A stretch of DNA of 64,000 bases, from assembly GCF_017562075.2 (NCBI RefSeq), contig NC_054082.1:25866460-25930459 (forward strand), in the 5' to 3' direction. A program made the translations under genes and the position numbers. The DNA is from Anopheles merus. Taxonomy: Eukaryota > Arthropoda > Insecta > Diptera > Culicidae. The first letter of the stretch is position 1, and each line of letters opens with the position of its first letter. The notes beneath the pieces were generated by a model that had not been told where the DNA came from, searched no databases, and saw only the letters and a program-made list of their open reading frames with translations. Below are positions 49,192 through 61,403 of this stretch, one piece after another.

Positions 49192-49239
<48 letters not shown>
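49192..49239. repeat. (GA)n microsatellite
   Basis: About 23 GA units with one interruption. Confidence 0.95.
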
Positions 49240-50401
49240 CTTAAAGACAGTACGGCTTGGAATTCGATTTGCATCTCATTGCTGGGGGGACACCGGATGA
49301 ATGATACGGTTCGTCGATTCGTACTGCCGTGACAAGTTTCCCGGGGTTTTGTGTCCTTCTTACGCGGCATTACGATGCCCACTTAAAGAGTTCGCTCGCA
49401 AGATGTGCCATAAAAAAGGCGAAAAGGAAAGCCACGGGTCACGGCAGGGACGGGGGGTTCGAGGTGTGAACAATAAAGCAGTATCGTAGCATCAGACAAC
49501 AACAGTAAAAACAAAAACAACCTCAGCTATAATCGTCTTGCGTGGAGAAGCCTTCCAGCCGCTTTGCATAATGTCACTCCACGGGACGGCCAAACGTCTT
49601 TGTTTGGCCGATTTCGCGGCACACCAACCGCAACACTTGGGCCCGCCTGGTAATGGCTCTATATCTATGCTAAGCGACCACCTCCCATTTCCCGGGATAA
49701 CTTCTGTTGACATTTGTTTCACTTTTGTCTTTATGGGGGGCAAGTTTTGGCACCGCCGGCCAGTTGGTGCTAGGATGGGGGATGATATGTGGCTCGGCTG
49801 CGGATGCATAGGGAGAGGGCCCTTTCACGCACGCTACACTCCATTGTGGACTCTCTCCAAAAGGGTACCAGGAAGTAGGGGTAGCCAGTTCCGAAGAGAA
49901 TTCATTTTATCTAATCTAGTCCCCGATCGTAACGAGCTGCTTTGCTGAATGCATAATGGGATGGATGAACCTTCGAACTAGAAGTTTGCGTGCTTCCTTT
50001 TTTGCAGTGCGGCGAAAGGTGGTACCATACTATCAACCGCCGAGGTGTAATGCGATTGGAAGTTTTCTAATTAGAAATATGTAAATCGTGCTACGTCCGG
50101 TGGGAACTTGACAGTTAGGTTTTTGTTTTCTCGGACTATTTCTGTTTCTTGTTTTGTGTTGTTTTTTTCCTATACAAAATTGCAAATCGCATTTTGTATG
50201 AATGCCTGTGCATGCTAACTGTTGGCTTTTATATGTTTGTGTTGATGAGTATGATTGCAAAATTGTTCATTTTATTTGATTAAAAGCTTTTACAAACTAT
50301 TGATATCATTCAAATGGTATCCACATATAAGTCATCGAAATGTTCGCATGTATTCTTTATTTTCGTGTAATAAAACACCTCCATGAGCAGCTGTGATGAA
50401 C

Positions 50402-50417
50402 GCCTCAAAGTATGCAA
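50402..50417 (-). promoter_or_regulatory. Su(Hw)-like 16-mer, site 10
   Basis: Minus strand reads TTGCATACTTTGAGGC. One member of a head-to-tail pair with site 11. Confidence 0.5.
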
Positions 50418-50422
50418 CACTA

Positions 50423-50438
50423 GCCTAAAAGTATGCAC
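50423..50438 (-). promoter_or_regulatory. Su(Hw)-like 16-mer, site 11
   Basis: Minus strand reads GTGCATACTTTTAGGC. It starts exactly 21 bp from site 10 in the same orientation, about two helical turns. Confidence 0.55.
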
Positions 50439-51239
50439 CATTTGTAGCAAACTGCAACATAATAACGGTCACACTGAAACCAATGACGATAAGGATTTTA
50501 AATTTTATCCCCAATTTACTTCAACACTCAGCTCTCCCACATTTCCATTCATTGCACAAAGTGTGTTTCCACCAAAAAGGAAACGTATACAGTGTGCGCG
50601 TCAGGCCTCCCATTGGTACCTTTTCTGCTCTCGGCATTCATTCTCGTTAGTGCATGAGTTCCTCGGGCTAAATCTCATACATCACTGTCACGAGAGTGAT
50701 TACGACATCAGTCCTGCAAATCCGCTTCCATTTTCACTGGCAGCGTTATTTGAATAGCATCGCACTGCTGGCCATCTGCTGCCCGCGTAACGCGTACGCA
50801 AAGATGTACAGCTCACCACTGTGAACACATGCTCCACACTCTGCTCCTGCTGCCTGCTGCTCCAATCATAGTTCGTCTTAATCAAGTGCAAAACACGCCC
50901 ATGCACAGGTTGCATTTAGTGGGCAAAACCCGGTAGCAGAAAACGTGCGTCCAACTTCCATTCAAATTTGAAGCGATGCACTCAAACCTCGGCCGCTCTC
51001 GCCCTGCCCATCTTTTGCCAGCAATCCAGTATCACTACCAGAGCGTTTTATGTTCGGTCTCGAATCGCTTTTATACCCCCCCCCCCCTTCATGTGTTGGC
51101 ACACAAATCACATGATGCGCACAGCAAACATTCCGTGTCGCCTGTTTCCCTTGTCGCCCCACGAAACCTGAGCCGAAACTGATCCCAAAGCATTAACAAC
51201 CGGAACACGGCAAATGGTGTCCAAACTACCCTGCCCTGC

Positions 51240-51260
51240 GTGTGTGTGTGTGTGTGTGTG
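51240..51260. repeat. (GT)n microsatellite
   Basis: About 10 GT units. Confidence 0.9.
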
Positions 51261-53257
51261 TTTGTGTCGAGTGCTCCAGAAAGCGTACATTTTGGCTACC
51301 CGTGGTAATGGTGAATGGGAACCATATGGGGGCCTCAGCGGAGGGAGAATAAAAAAAAAATACTGACGTATGTGTGTGCAAACTTGAAGTACACCTAAGT
51401 GCACAGTTTTTTGTCGCACCGGGAGCCATTTGGGCAATGTTGTCATGTACGACAAAGATTGACGTATGAGGTGAGCATAAAGCTTTCATGCAAATGCTAT
51501 GTGGCCGAGGGTTTATCCATGCGCATGGAATGCAACACTGTAGGTGATAGAAAAGCCTCAGAAAGGGAGAGAAAGTGGACTGATGCAAGTAAGGAACGTC
51601 TGAAAAATAATAAGCTTGGCATGGAACACAGTCATTAGGGTTGCTGAAGCTGTAGCAAACTGACTGCATCATTAGAGAGTTGTTGCATTGAAATACCGTA
51701 TGAACACTCACATCACAAGCACAGTGATTGCAGCTTGAAATTTCAAAATGAATGATCTTGTTTCTCTGTTCAAAATTGCCTACAGTTATGCAATTGACAA
51801 TACAAATCCTGCTTCTTATGAAATTGTTCAACAGTCCATGATTTATTTCTGCATGAGCTATTTATAGGTAAGAGTGCAAAAGTAGTGCACGCCTGTCATT
51901 CAGCCGTCGCCATGGACAACCTAACTTTATTAACACCTTTCCGATTATTGGACACCTGCAGTCCAATTCGTTTCGAATCACAGTTCACAGCTGACCTTTC
52001 ACTACTGAAAGCATTGCCCGTACGCCACACACGTTATGGCCAGTTAACACCAACATCAACCACCAACCGAAGAAGTACACCATTTTCAGATTGCCTTCTG
52101 CAGCATGTAATGCAATTTGTTACACCATTGCTGTTGACCCTCCCCTTGACCGGTCGTCCAGTTCGTTTGGTGCGTTTATTCGATTATCGATTTGCCACCC
52201 GTACGTCCGGGTCAGTGAAGTGCACAGTCGTGCCAACAAATGTGGCGTCCTGGTAATGATTTCCCTACTCGACAGCACTCTACAGGGCCCCACTCGGTGT
52301 AATGGAAATTAAAACGCAAAAGAAGAATACGCAGCCTTGCCTGCGTTTCTACCTTTCCACGGATTGGAGCGGCGATAATCAAATGAAATGTTCGTTTAAC
52401 TTGATTTTCAATTTTTGAACGCTTTTGAACGAGCGATTTTTCCACGCCCTGGTGTTTCCGCTTTTTTTTTATTCAAACCATCGGTCCGATTTTCTTGCTG
52501 GAATTTCCTCCGATCGCGAACTTTTACCTTTGCGCGCTCCGTGGAAGCATTTACTTTTCGTCCCTTCGCAATGGAAGCAACGGTAATTGGATTTCATTCG
52601 TTTGCAGTGGAAACATAAAAGCCTTTCTGTTTCTGCCGCTGCACGGGCAATATTAAAATCTGCCCACGTTTGCGAGAGAAAACAGCACATTGCGCGCTCC
52701 ACAGTACCGTGAAACTAATCAAAACGGTGTATGAATGGGTCGAACCGAACAGTGGCTAATGTGTTGGCTTAGTGCTAATTGAGATCTATAGTTTTCCCTT
52801 TCGGAATAATTATGCCGAGTTTAACGTGAACGAGTTTGGAGTTTTCTGATTGGAACCGGCAAACTAAAAATGAATATTTTTGCAGCCATAGAAAACAAAA
52901 AACGAATACAGTTGCAAATCTACCAAATGAAACTATCAAGTGAAGTGTTCCTTCACTCAGAAAGATGATAAAAAACTGCTAAACTAATTACGATTTGAAA
53001 TATTTCGAATTGAAACCTTTCAGTCTAGTAAGACAACAAGTAATACTTATCACCCCTCTATGCTTTTTTCGAGTACTTCATTGTGTGAAATATATGACAA
53101 CTTTGCACCATGAATCACTTCAAATCACCTGGAAAGCAAGGGGTACCTAATTACCAGACCAATTGTCGGTTGCTAAATTCATTCCGGGTTTGCTAATTAA
53201 TTCTCGCATAAAAATTAGCTCAACAAATCACTAACAAGAATTCAATTATTCAATGTA

Positions 53258-53642
53258 CAGGTGTCCCCCGAGATACGACTGTATTTGGGACCGAAAAAAT
53301 GTCCCAAAGCAAGGCGTAAGTCGAAAAAGTCGTATGTCGAATATCTATGAATACTAAGTTTATAACCGAATTTGAAGAGTTGGAATTTATGATATCGTGT
53401 ATTTTATTTAAAATAATGTTCGGTAATGTAATAATTATATTTTAAAAGCCGTACACAATATAGATATTCAAGATAGGGTAATTGTGGAATCTTTGGAAAT
53501 GTGTGTATAACGATTATCAGCCCAGAAATTAAAAAATAATGCATCAATTTCTTGTCAATGACAACTTTCAACTGTCAAAATCAAAATCGTCGTATCTGCG
53601 AATCGTCGTAACTCGAGGGGGTCGTAACTCGGGGGACGCCTG
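53258..53642. mobile_element. 385-bp MITE with TA target-site duplication (pogo/Tigger-like ends)
   Basis: Left end CAGGTGTCCCCCGAGATACG pairs with right end CGTAACTCGGGGGACGCCTG as terminal inverted repeats of about 23 bp with two mismatches. The element is flanked by TA on both sides (53256-53257, 53643-53644). Subterminal GTCGTA.CTCGA words recur inside both ends. The interior is AT-rich and non-coding. Size, TA duplication and the CAGG start suggest a Tc1/mariner-superfamily, pogo/Tigger-like non-autonomous element; the subfamily is inferred. Confidence 0.82.
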
Positions 53643-54578
53643 TACCAGCATTCCTAGCCACTTTGTCGTTCCAATAATCAAACCGCCAGTGCTCAATGGC
53701 TCTTCGCTTTGTCATGACTGAGCATTGGCTGAGAGCAGCATCATAACAGTAACATGTAGTTTCATGTAAATCACTACCAGCATCTCATTTCAAGCTCGGT
53801 GCACCGTTCGCTTTAACCGTCCTTTAACCAGTGCGTGGTTCTCCACTCCAATAACGACTGGTGGTAAATGTTCCAACGGTGCAGTTGCATAATACTCCCG
53901 TCTTTCTCACCTTAGCCGCCCATCCCGACGCACCAGCCAATCCCGACGAACCTGACATTCATCCGACCAATGATAAATGGCTAAATCTGTTCGGTTCGTT
54001 TGGTATGTTGTTATCACGTACACTGCCACGCACAACTGGAATCGAAATTAGAGCCTACGCTGGAGCGGTCCCACGCACCGTTGCTTGTTTGGGTTTGGTG
54101 CGTGCCGCCCGTGCATGGCCCACAAAAGCCGCTGCAACCGTGTCGCCACTTTGCACAAATCGTTTGCTTTCCCGTGGCAGTAGAAGCAGTGGATTGTACT
54201 CCCATCCCAACCTGCAAGGCTCCACGGCGGCGGCTGTCGATGTTTGCAATTAAAATCAAGCTCACATCAAGCGTTCTAGCCAAAGGTTGTGCTGATCGCA
54301 AAAAGCCGCACACTGTACACCGTGTGTGGACGAAAGGGGCCGGGCGGTAGATTTGTGGCCTGTGTTTTGGCAATGTTTAACAGAACTTCGGGAAGAGTTG
54401 CTCGGTTTTGTGCCTCATCAAGCGAAAACCCGCTCCTGCCCGTGTGACCGTGGCATACACCTCTTCCACTGCCCGAGTCGGCCAAAAAGTTGGCATAATG
54501 AAAATGGGAACGTTGGAATCTTTCCAACATATTACAGTATTTCTTGATGTTTGCTGGCAATGACGTTTATATGGGTGA

Positions 54579-54581
<3 letters not shown>

Positions 54582-54628
<47 letters not shown>
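54582..54628. repeat. (GT)n microsatellite
   Basis: About 23 GT units. Confidence 0.95.
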
Positions 54629-54632
<4 letters not shown>

Positions 54633-55433
54633 CACGGAACCAGTGAACCTGAGCTTCCACATCGTTTCACTCAAAGATCGCTCTTCTACTTTGGCAAACG
54701 TTCCGGTACAACTTTGTACCGCTGCTGTTCGAGTTTTTCATAAGAGTTGTGCTGCACTGCAAGAAAAAAAAAACTTGTATCTGTAATATAAAGCTGGGTC
54801 TCATTCTGGCTCGAGCTCGTTTAAGAACACTTCCTCCTTTCCAAGGCAACGTGACCGTTGGTGGCCCAGTTTAGCATCAACTTGAAACGTTTTCAAGACG
54901 CTACCAAGACGCCGCTGCCCGGCTGGAAACCGTCCGACGGGCGCACATTGGTGCTTTACGTTTTGATGAGCTTTTGCCGTAATAAATCTTCTGCTCAGTT
55001 TAAGTGAACTCAATTTCTCATTTAATCTGTTCTCGGCGCGGTCCCCGGACGCCGAGACTGGCAACCGACTGGGAAAATGGCACGAAACGGACAGGCAGGC
55101 TTTCTGGTTTCGCAATCAGATTTAATCATTTTCATAAATTCTAATTTCACCAGAATATTAGTAGGCTTTTCTCATCATGATTGGCTTCAATTGAGGGCGA
55201 CGGTATTGGTTGGGTTCCGGGGAGGGGACCGTTACTTCAAGCTGGTGCAAAACGGTTCTCATTATGTGATGGTTTGCGGTTGGGTACTCATTAAGCGTTT
55301 TTATGTTGATTTGAATTCTGATTTGCTCCACAGCGCTTGACACACTGTGGAAGCGTACATGACCTTTGTTAGACAGCAAATAGATGGAAATGAAAGGTGT
55401 TTTTATAGGTTCTTTTTCTTCCTCTAATTACAG

Positions 55434-55919
55434 AAATACATCGAAGGATCCCTATTCACTCACTGAAGCCAGAAAGGCTGGAATAAAGCATCAAAGGGAA
55501 ATGTCTCTCAACCATATCATAGGACGTAGGGAACATTGGATATGAGTCTTCAAAATGGTCACATCCTCACTGCAACGGCAAAGCAGCACTCAATCAACAT
55601 CATCTAACTGAGCATGGAACAACATCTCAACCAGTCGAAGCAACGCAAAAACTAAACAAACTGTGTTGAACTTTAAACCAAAAGCCAATGTGACTCAGTG
55701 TAAGAAGCTAAACCGATTCTAAAATTATTAAATCTTGCCACACCGATCCGGTTGTCCGCACCACATGACGGAGTGAAGCACAGAGAAAAGCCCGTGGGAA
55801 GTTTTAACCAATCTCGTCCGCTTCCCAAGACGGAGTATCGCTCGCAACCAGCTCAGTAAAGCGGAAGTGCAACCGGAACCTTCGCTGCTGCGGTCACCTC
55901 GTTTAAGGTCAATGAAAAG
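55434..55919 (+). other. 5' UTR exon portion of KChIP
   Basis: A strong acceptor (ttctttttcttcctctaattacag) ends at 55433 and no donor is needed before the KChIP ATG, so 55434-55919 is probably 5' UTR contiguous with the first coding exon. It contains a short upstream reading frame (ATG 55501, stop 55543-55545). There is an in-frame stop near 55857 with no ATG between it and 55920. The upstream exon and promoter are not identified. Confidence 0.5.
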
Positions 55920-57549
55920 ATGGCTACCCCACCGGACAGTCCGATCGAGGAGGTGGTGTACGAGCTAGAGCCTGCCCGGGCACCGAAACCGATTCCGGTC
56001 GCGCTCGAGGATCTCTGCCGGCTGACCAAGTTCACCCGCCAGGAGATACGGGTCATGTACAGAGGCTTCAAAACGGTAAGTGTGATTCGAAGGAAGGAAC
56101 CCACTGTAGTTATTGTCATTGTTGTGCTGTAATTTGTGTACGGTGTACGCTTCTAAGCCTAAATACGCTATTAAGACAATAGACCATGATGGGTTATTAG
56201 AGCAGAAATGATAACAAGAGGCATGGCATTAGACGTTCTATACAAACTGCCCACAGCACTTGGTCATAAACGGGGCAGAGAGCGGTTAAGAGTGTATAGA
56301 ATAGAAATGGTTAAGGCAAGCTTTCAGCAAAAGCGCTTTTCTTGATAACAAAGCTGGTCTGAAAATAATCATATATTTGTGTCGTAGCGCATATGGATGC
56401 TGCTCACGTTTTGTTCATACGAGAACGATTACACGACGTTCCCTTCGTGACATACATTGTACTCGACTCTAACAACGCCTAAAATTATGCAATTTCGCTC
56501 ACGAAACCCATCTAATGTCGCATGAATAAATCAACCAACATCTTAGACAGAGACCTCATGTGGCATCTGGATCTGGGGGGGGGGGGGAATATTTTCTGTA
56601 GTTTGTATTTACTTCTAAAAATCATCATTTTCTGTCTCTCCACCATCCACAACAGGAATGCCCGGACGGGGTTGTGCACGAGGACAGCTTCAAGGATATT
56701 TATGCGAAATTTTTCCCCCACGGTAGTAAGTCAACTACGGCCCTAATTACCAGCACACCTGCTGACACTTGCCATTATCACACCCTCGTCCTCTCGTTCA
56801 CAGATTCTAGCCTTTACGCACACTACGTGTTCAAAGCGTTCGATGTCAACTGCAACGGATCCATTACCTTCCGGGTAAGTGCCACCGCAAACGTGTACCG
56901 TTAGCGTTGATATGTAGCGTAGGCTTTCGACACGTTCTCAGGGTACCCCAAATCTATCATTAGCCCGGCGTACCGAAATCTGAGTGTCGCTCGTACTCCA
57001 ATCCCATCCACCGCACGCAATACCAATGCACTTTAAGCACACGCCGTTCATGCTCACCCGAAAGATGGACGCACCTACTCTTGCACGACACAAAATTACG
57101 CCCAAACACGCAACCCAATGCTGGACTGGCTTCTTCGGCCGGTCCAGCACTGTTCGTACCGGTTGTCCGGACGCTTTGCTTTGATGCGGAAGTGCGTGCT
57201 CAACCACCGACCGGCCCGTGCCACGTAAAACCGAACGGATGAGCGTAAAGTTCGATTTAAGTGACTCGGCTATTAACACCAATTAATTATTCAGCCGTAC
57301 GTTTAGCCAGCACGTTTGGCCCGATTTCGGCCGGGTGGGTCTTGCGGACAGTATAAGGGGTTTGAAAATTAAATTATTGTAGCGCTCGTACCGGGGCGCC
57401 GTGCACGGTGCCACTAAGGAGTCCGTAAGGAATTCGGGCGCCGTCCTGCAACCTTGCGACCGAGATTCAAAAGACAACGAGTGTGAGTGTGTTCGCGCGA
57501 AAGAGAGTGATTGTTATAGGAGATCGACGGTATAAGGCGAGCAAAAGCG

Positions 57550-57607
<58 letters not shown>

Positions 57608-58710
57608 AGCTAGTTTTCCCGCCCCATAATTATGAGCGTAATTAGTTTTCTACCCAGTGACCCCGAACCCGTGTCTGACGGTAGTTGTTGTTGTCGGTTC
57701 TGCCCGCTTTCTACACTTCGGTGTGTTTGTTTATGCTTCCCTGTGATTCGGCGCTCGTTCGCTGCTTCTCACTTTCATCGTTGAGTTTTATTATTTATTT
57801 GCGAATGAATATCATTAACGCCACTTAAGTCACTTCCGTGATGGTGAGCTTCCGTACTCTTCATACCGTACCATGCCGAGGTCGTCCGCTGACGAATATT
57901 AATGAACACAATGGTGCTGGCGAATAAGGCCGGGCCTTCAAGTCACTTTTGCATGCTTGAATGCAATTTGTTTCGCCGTTGTAGTAAAACACTTGCCTTG
58001 TGAGCGTTATTATTGCAACGGATGGAACTATTTGGGACAAAAAGCGTGGCAAGCAAACATTTCCTTTTATTAACTGTGCTTCCTGTTGTTTTTGTCTCCA
58101 AATAATCGTACAAATTTACATAGTTCAGACTATTTGTTAGATTTTGCAATCATTCTATACGTACCGTAAACCCCCGAGCCTGAAACTATGCAATACGCAT
58201 AACTAATCACACGTTGCTGCAGTTCGATCTGCAATTTGTAATAACATTTGCATACCTTCAGGCGATTTGTACCAGAACAATTATAGTTAACTCTTTTCTT
58301 ATCCCCCTACAGGATCTTCTAGTGACTTTATCCACGCTACTGCGTGGTTCCGTTTACGAGCGATTGCGATGGACCTTCCGATTATACGATATCAACGGGG
58401 ACGGCTGCATTAGCCGTGGCGAGCTGGGAGAAATTGTATTGGCCGTGCATGAGCTGATGGGTCGCCGTCCGCATCAACCAGAAGACGACCGGAAAGCCCG
58501 GGAACAGGTAATGCTCAACCTTTTGTTTTGCTTTCTCCCTGAAAGACCCCATCTAATTGTGCTTGTGCTTCGCATGCCCACCAGGTCGACCAAGTGTTTG
58601 CAAAGCTAGACTTAAACCAGGACGGCATCATCACGATCGAGGAGTTCCTGGAGGCTTGTCTGAAGGATGACGTCGTCACCAAGTCGCTGCAAATGTTTGA
58701 CTGTCTTTGA
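55920..58710 (+). CDS. KChIP: Kv channel-interacting protein (KChIP), EF-hand calcium sensor
   Basis: Five coding exons: 55920-56075, 56656-56725, 56804-56874, 58313-58507 and 58585-58710, all GT-AG and in phase, 205 aa. It follows the KChIP core closely: FTRQEIRVMYRGFK, ECPDGVV (degenerate EF1 with the CPxG motif), YAKFFPHG, then EF2 loop DVNCNGSITFRD (about 85-96, Asp rather than Glu at position 12), RLRWTFRLYDINGDG (EF3, canonical Glu at 12), and DLNQDGIITIEEF (EF4, canonical). The C-terminus SLQMFDCL matches the family. KChIPs bind the cytoplasmic N-terminus of Kv4 (Shal) channels and tune A-type currents and trafficking in a calcium-dependent way. The N-terminus starts MATPPD and lacks Gly2, so this isoform is not myristoylated; other isoforms from upstream promoters are possible. 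The 1.4-kb third intron holds two Su(Hw)-like sites. Confidence 0.93.
56477..56492 (-). promoter_or_regulatory. Su(Hw)-like 16-mer, site 12 (KChIP intron 1)
   Basis: Minus strand reads TTGCATAATTTTAGGC: one core change (A for C at position 8). Lies in the first coding intron of KChIP. Confidence 0.48.
57552..57604. repeat. (GA)n microsatellite in KChIP intron 3
   Basis: About 26 GA units inside the long third intron. Confidence 0.95.
58178..58193 (-). promoter_or_regulatory. Su(Hw)-like 16-mer, site 13 (KChIP intron 3)
   Basis: Minus strand reads TTGCATAGTTTCAGGC: one core change (G for C at position 8). Pairs with site 14. Confidence 0.45.
58248..58263 (+). promoter_or_regulatory. Su(Hw)-like 16-mer, site 14 (KChIP intron 3)
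   Basis: Reads TTGCATACCTTCAGGC, a full match, only 50 bp before the acceptor of KChIP exon 4 and in inverted orientation to site 13. Confidence 0.55.
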
Positions 58711-60556
58711 TGACCGTCGACCGAAAGCGTCTACGCTGGCTTGCGCAAACCAGATCTCGAACGATTCGCGTTAATCCATCTCTAAGGCAGGCAAGAGGAC
58801 CTGATCTAAGGCGTCACGTGCTCGATACGCAGCGCGCGAAACGATGGATCAGTGCCCTCGGAACATTAGTGCAGTTGTCTGGATGGATCGGCTGCACTTG
58901 GAGCATGTTAATGGTTAAGTTTTACTACAACACCCATGGCCGGGTGGGGAAGGAAAGCAACCTCACCGATAGCCAAACTAGCCCCAAAATCACCAGTCAG
59001 AGATTCTGGTCAGATTTTCTGGCCTGGTATCGTCCCGTTGCGGTATGGTATGCGCATCTGTGTAGAGCGAGTATAAATAATCCATTTCTTCCAATGCTTG
59101 CATTCGATTCGATTCGAAGTGTCCCCGCTCTCCCTCCCGCTCACTCAAGCCCGGGGGAGACGATCGTTGGCGACCCGTCCATTTGCATTCCGGACGGTTT
59201 GTTTGGCACCGTAGTGCTCCGGTCCATATCACACGTTCCAGTACACACCTACGAAAGCAATAACGTTATGTTGATAAGACACTAACTTAAAAAAAGAGTT
59301 CAAGATGAAAAAGAAGGCAAATAATGAAACCGTGACCGTGCCGAGTCGCAATTGCAGGTGATCGGACAAGATGTTTTGAACATGTTTTTGTTTGAAGTGC
59401 TAGTTTGTATTTGTAAATCGATTTGGGTTTATTAGTTCTTTGGTACCGATGGAAGGAACTAGCGATAATGTAGCGCAGCGTTACTCGATGGTCCCGAGAG
59501 CGTTACAACAATAACGGTAGGTATTGAGATTAGTAGACCAGCAGCAGACGAGCTACATTCGTTCATAGTCTCTAGGAAGACTTAGGGCCGCTTTGAGCAT
59601 AGTGCACAGTGTTGGAATAATCAAAGCAACATACCCTTTCTAGCAGTAGCTGTTGCTGTATACCCAGCGTAGTGTGTTGATAGAATGCAGACAAATGCAG
59701 GAAAACCAGATAATGACTACATCCAGTTCATGGTGTAAAGAACAGCTTAGTTGACAATAGACAATCGTTTACAGGTAGTGTTGAATGAGTAGGAAGCCAT
59801 CAGAATCATTGTTTGGTGGGTGGACGTGCGGATTCCTGCATTTTTTTTTTTTCAATTCATAGGCAGCTAACATCATTCAACGGATCTGTTATTGTTTTGT
59901 TTCCACATGCTGCAAATCATACTAGCCATGTACAGTGCTTCACCATACGCCCACATCTGACACTTCCGGTGCAACACCGGTCGAACGAACAAATATGATC
60001 AGTATTAACAAATTAACCCTATGTTTTTGCTGTCTGGTCTCATGTGTGCTAAAGAATTGATATTGAACGAGATTCTGCCCTGAAGGAGTAGGTGACATTT
60101 CCACAGCAAACGCCACCCAAAAACAATTTAACAAAACAAGCAGCAGCAGCAACATTGTAAGATAGGAAACTAACACATAACACCAAATACTACCAATAAG
60201 TCAACCCGTAGGGATAACCGAAGCCAGTATGCAAGTAGAAGATTAGCGCAGAACTAATGGGTTGGAGGTCGGAATGGAAGGGCAGACGTGCAGGAAATGT
60301 GGCAAAAACGAATAGCCCAGCATCACCGATGTAAAGGGTGCACAACCGAGCAATGAGGCTGACACGAGATACATTTTAAATCAAATAGTAATTTTAAAAT
60401 CAATTAGCTTAAGACGACGCGACGCAGAGTGAACGCGTGCACATGGTAAGCCGATGTACTTGTACGAAAGCGAACGAACGGGTAGTCGTCGTTTGAAGAA
60501 TCTCGTATCCGTTAATCAGTATCTCTTCTATGGATGTTTCTTCATGGTATTGCGTG

Positions 60557-60577
60557 CGTGTGTGTGTGTGTGTGTGT

Positions 60578-60622
<45 letters not shown>
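60557..60622. repeat. Compound (GT)n-(GA)n microsatellite
   Basis: About 11 GT units followed, after a short spacer, by about 20 GA units. Confidence 0.95.
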
Positions 60623-60624
<2 letters not shown>

Positions 60625-61387
60625 TATTGCAAGAACTGGTAATGTGCGAACGCAATTGGAAGAGATAGTACATTAGAAGCGCAAAATGCATGACAGTGTT
60701 CCTTAGTGTAGCTAATATTAAACACTTTACTAAGTACTATATAGGGTGTATAACAGAATAGCGTTTGTGTGCGCTTCTATAGCATACGAACGCGTTCAGC
60801 TACTAGACGAAAACAGGGCTTAACTAGACGCAACGCAAGCTCTAGTGCATCGTAGGACTTTTACATCAATTGTCGGAGCTAACTACATACACTAGCGGCG
60901 TGATCGTATCTGAAAATGAAAATGCAGGATTCTGGTACCAGAGGAAATGCAAACAAACAAAAAACTCCGAACTGTTAATAGCATGCCGTTGAAGACAATT
61001 TAACGACATAATAACAAACCCACACCCTTCACTCCCGGATTGCTTGCTTCTACCGTGGAAACGGTGGGTAAATACTTAACGTTACGAACCTTTAGATACA
61101 TAGAGCTGCGCATAAGTGTCTACATTTTTATGGAAACTAAACCCAGTAACAAAACACAAACTACCTTTCTTGCCATCCCCTCACGCACAAGTACATCACT
61201 ATGCAGTGTGAATCATTCATATCGTAAAGTATCGTTTTTTCTTCATGTGTTTCATCATAAAATATGTAAGCCATCAAAAGATTGCGAGAGAATGCCGGCC
61301 ATTCTGTAACTCATCTTGATATAGCCAGGCTTGAGACTGGCTAAATGTGCGACAGTTAACTATGATAGGAGACATTTTTCATACAGA

Positions 61388-61403
61388 TTGCATACTTTCA
61401 GGC
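61388..61403 (+). promoter_or_regulatory. Su(Hw)-like 16-mer, site 15
   Basis: Reads TTGCATACTTTCAGGC, a full consensus match. Confidence 0.55.

Larger units (their letters stand above)
44720..53250. other. Gene-poor stretch
   Basis: No supported gene; contains microsatellites and three Su(Hw)-like sites (46499, 50402, 50423). Moderately long frames, such as a minus frame of about 57 codons ending at a gtaagg donor near 46797, have no recognisable partner exons. Confidence 0.45.
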
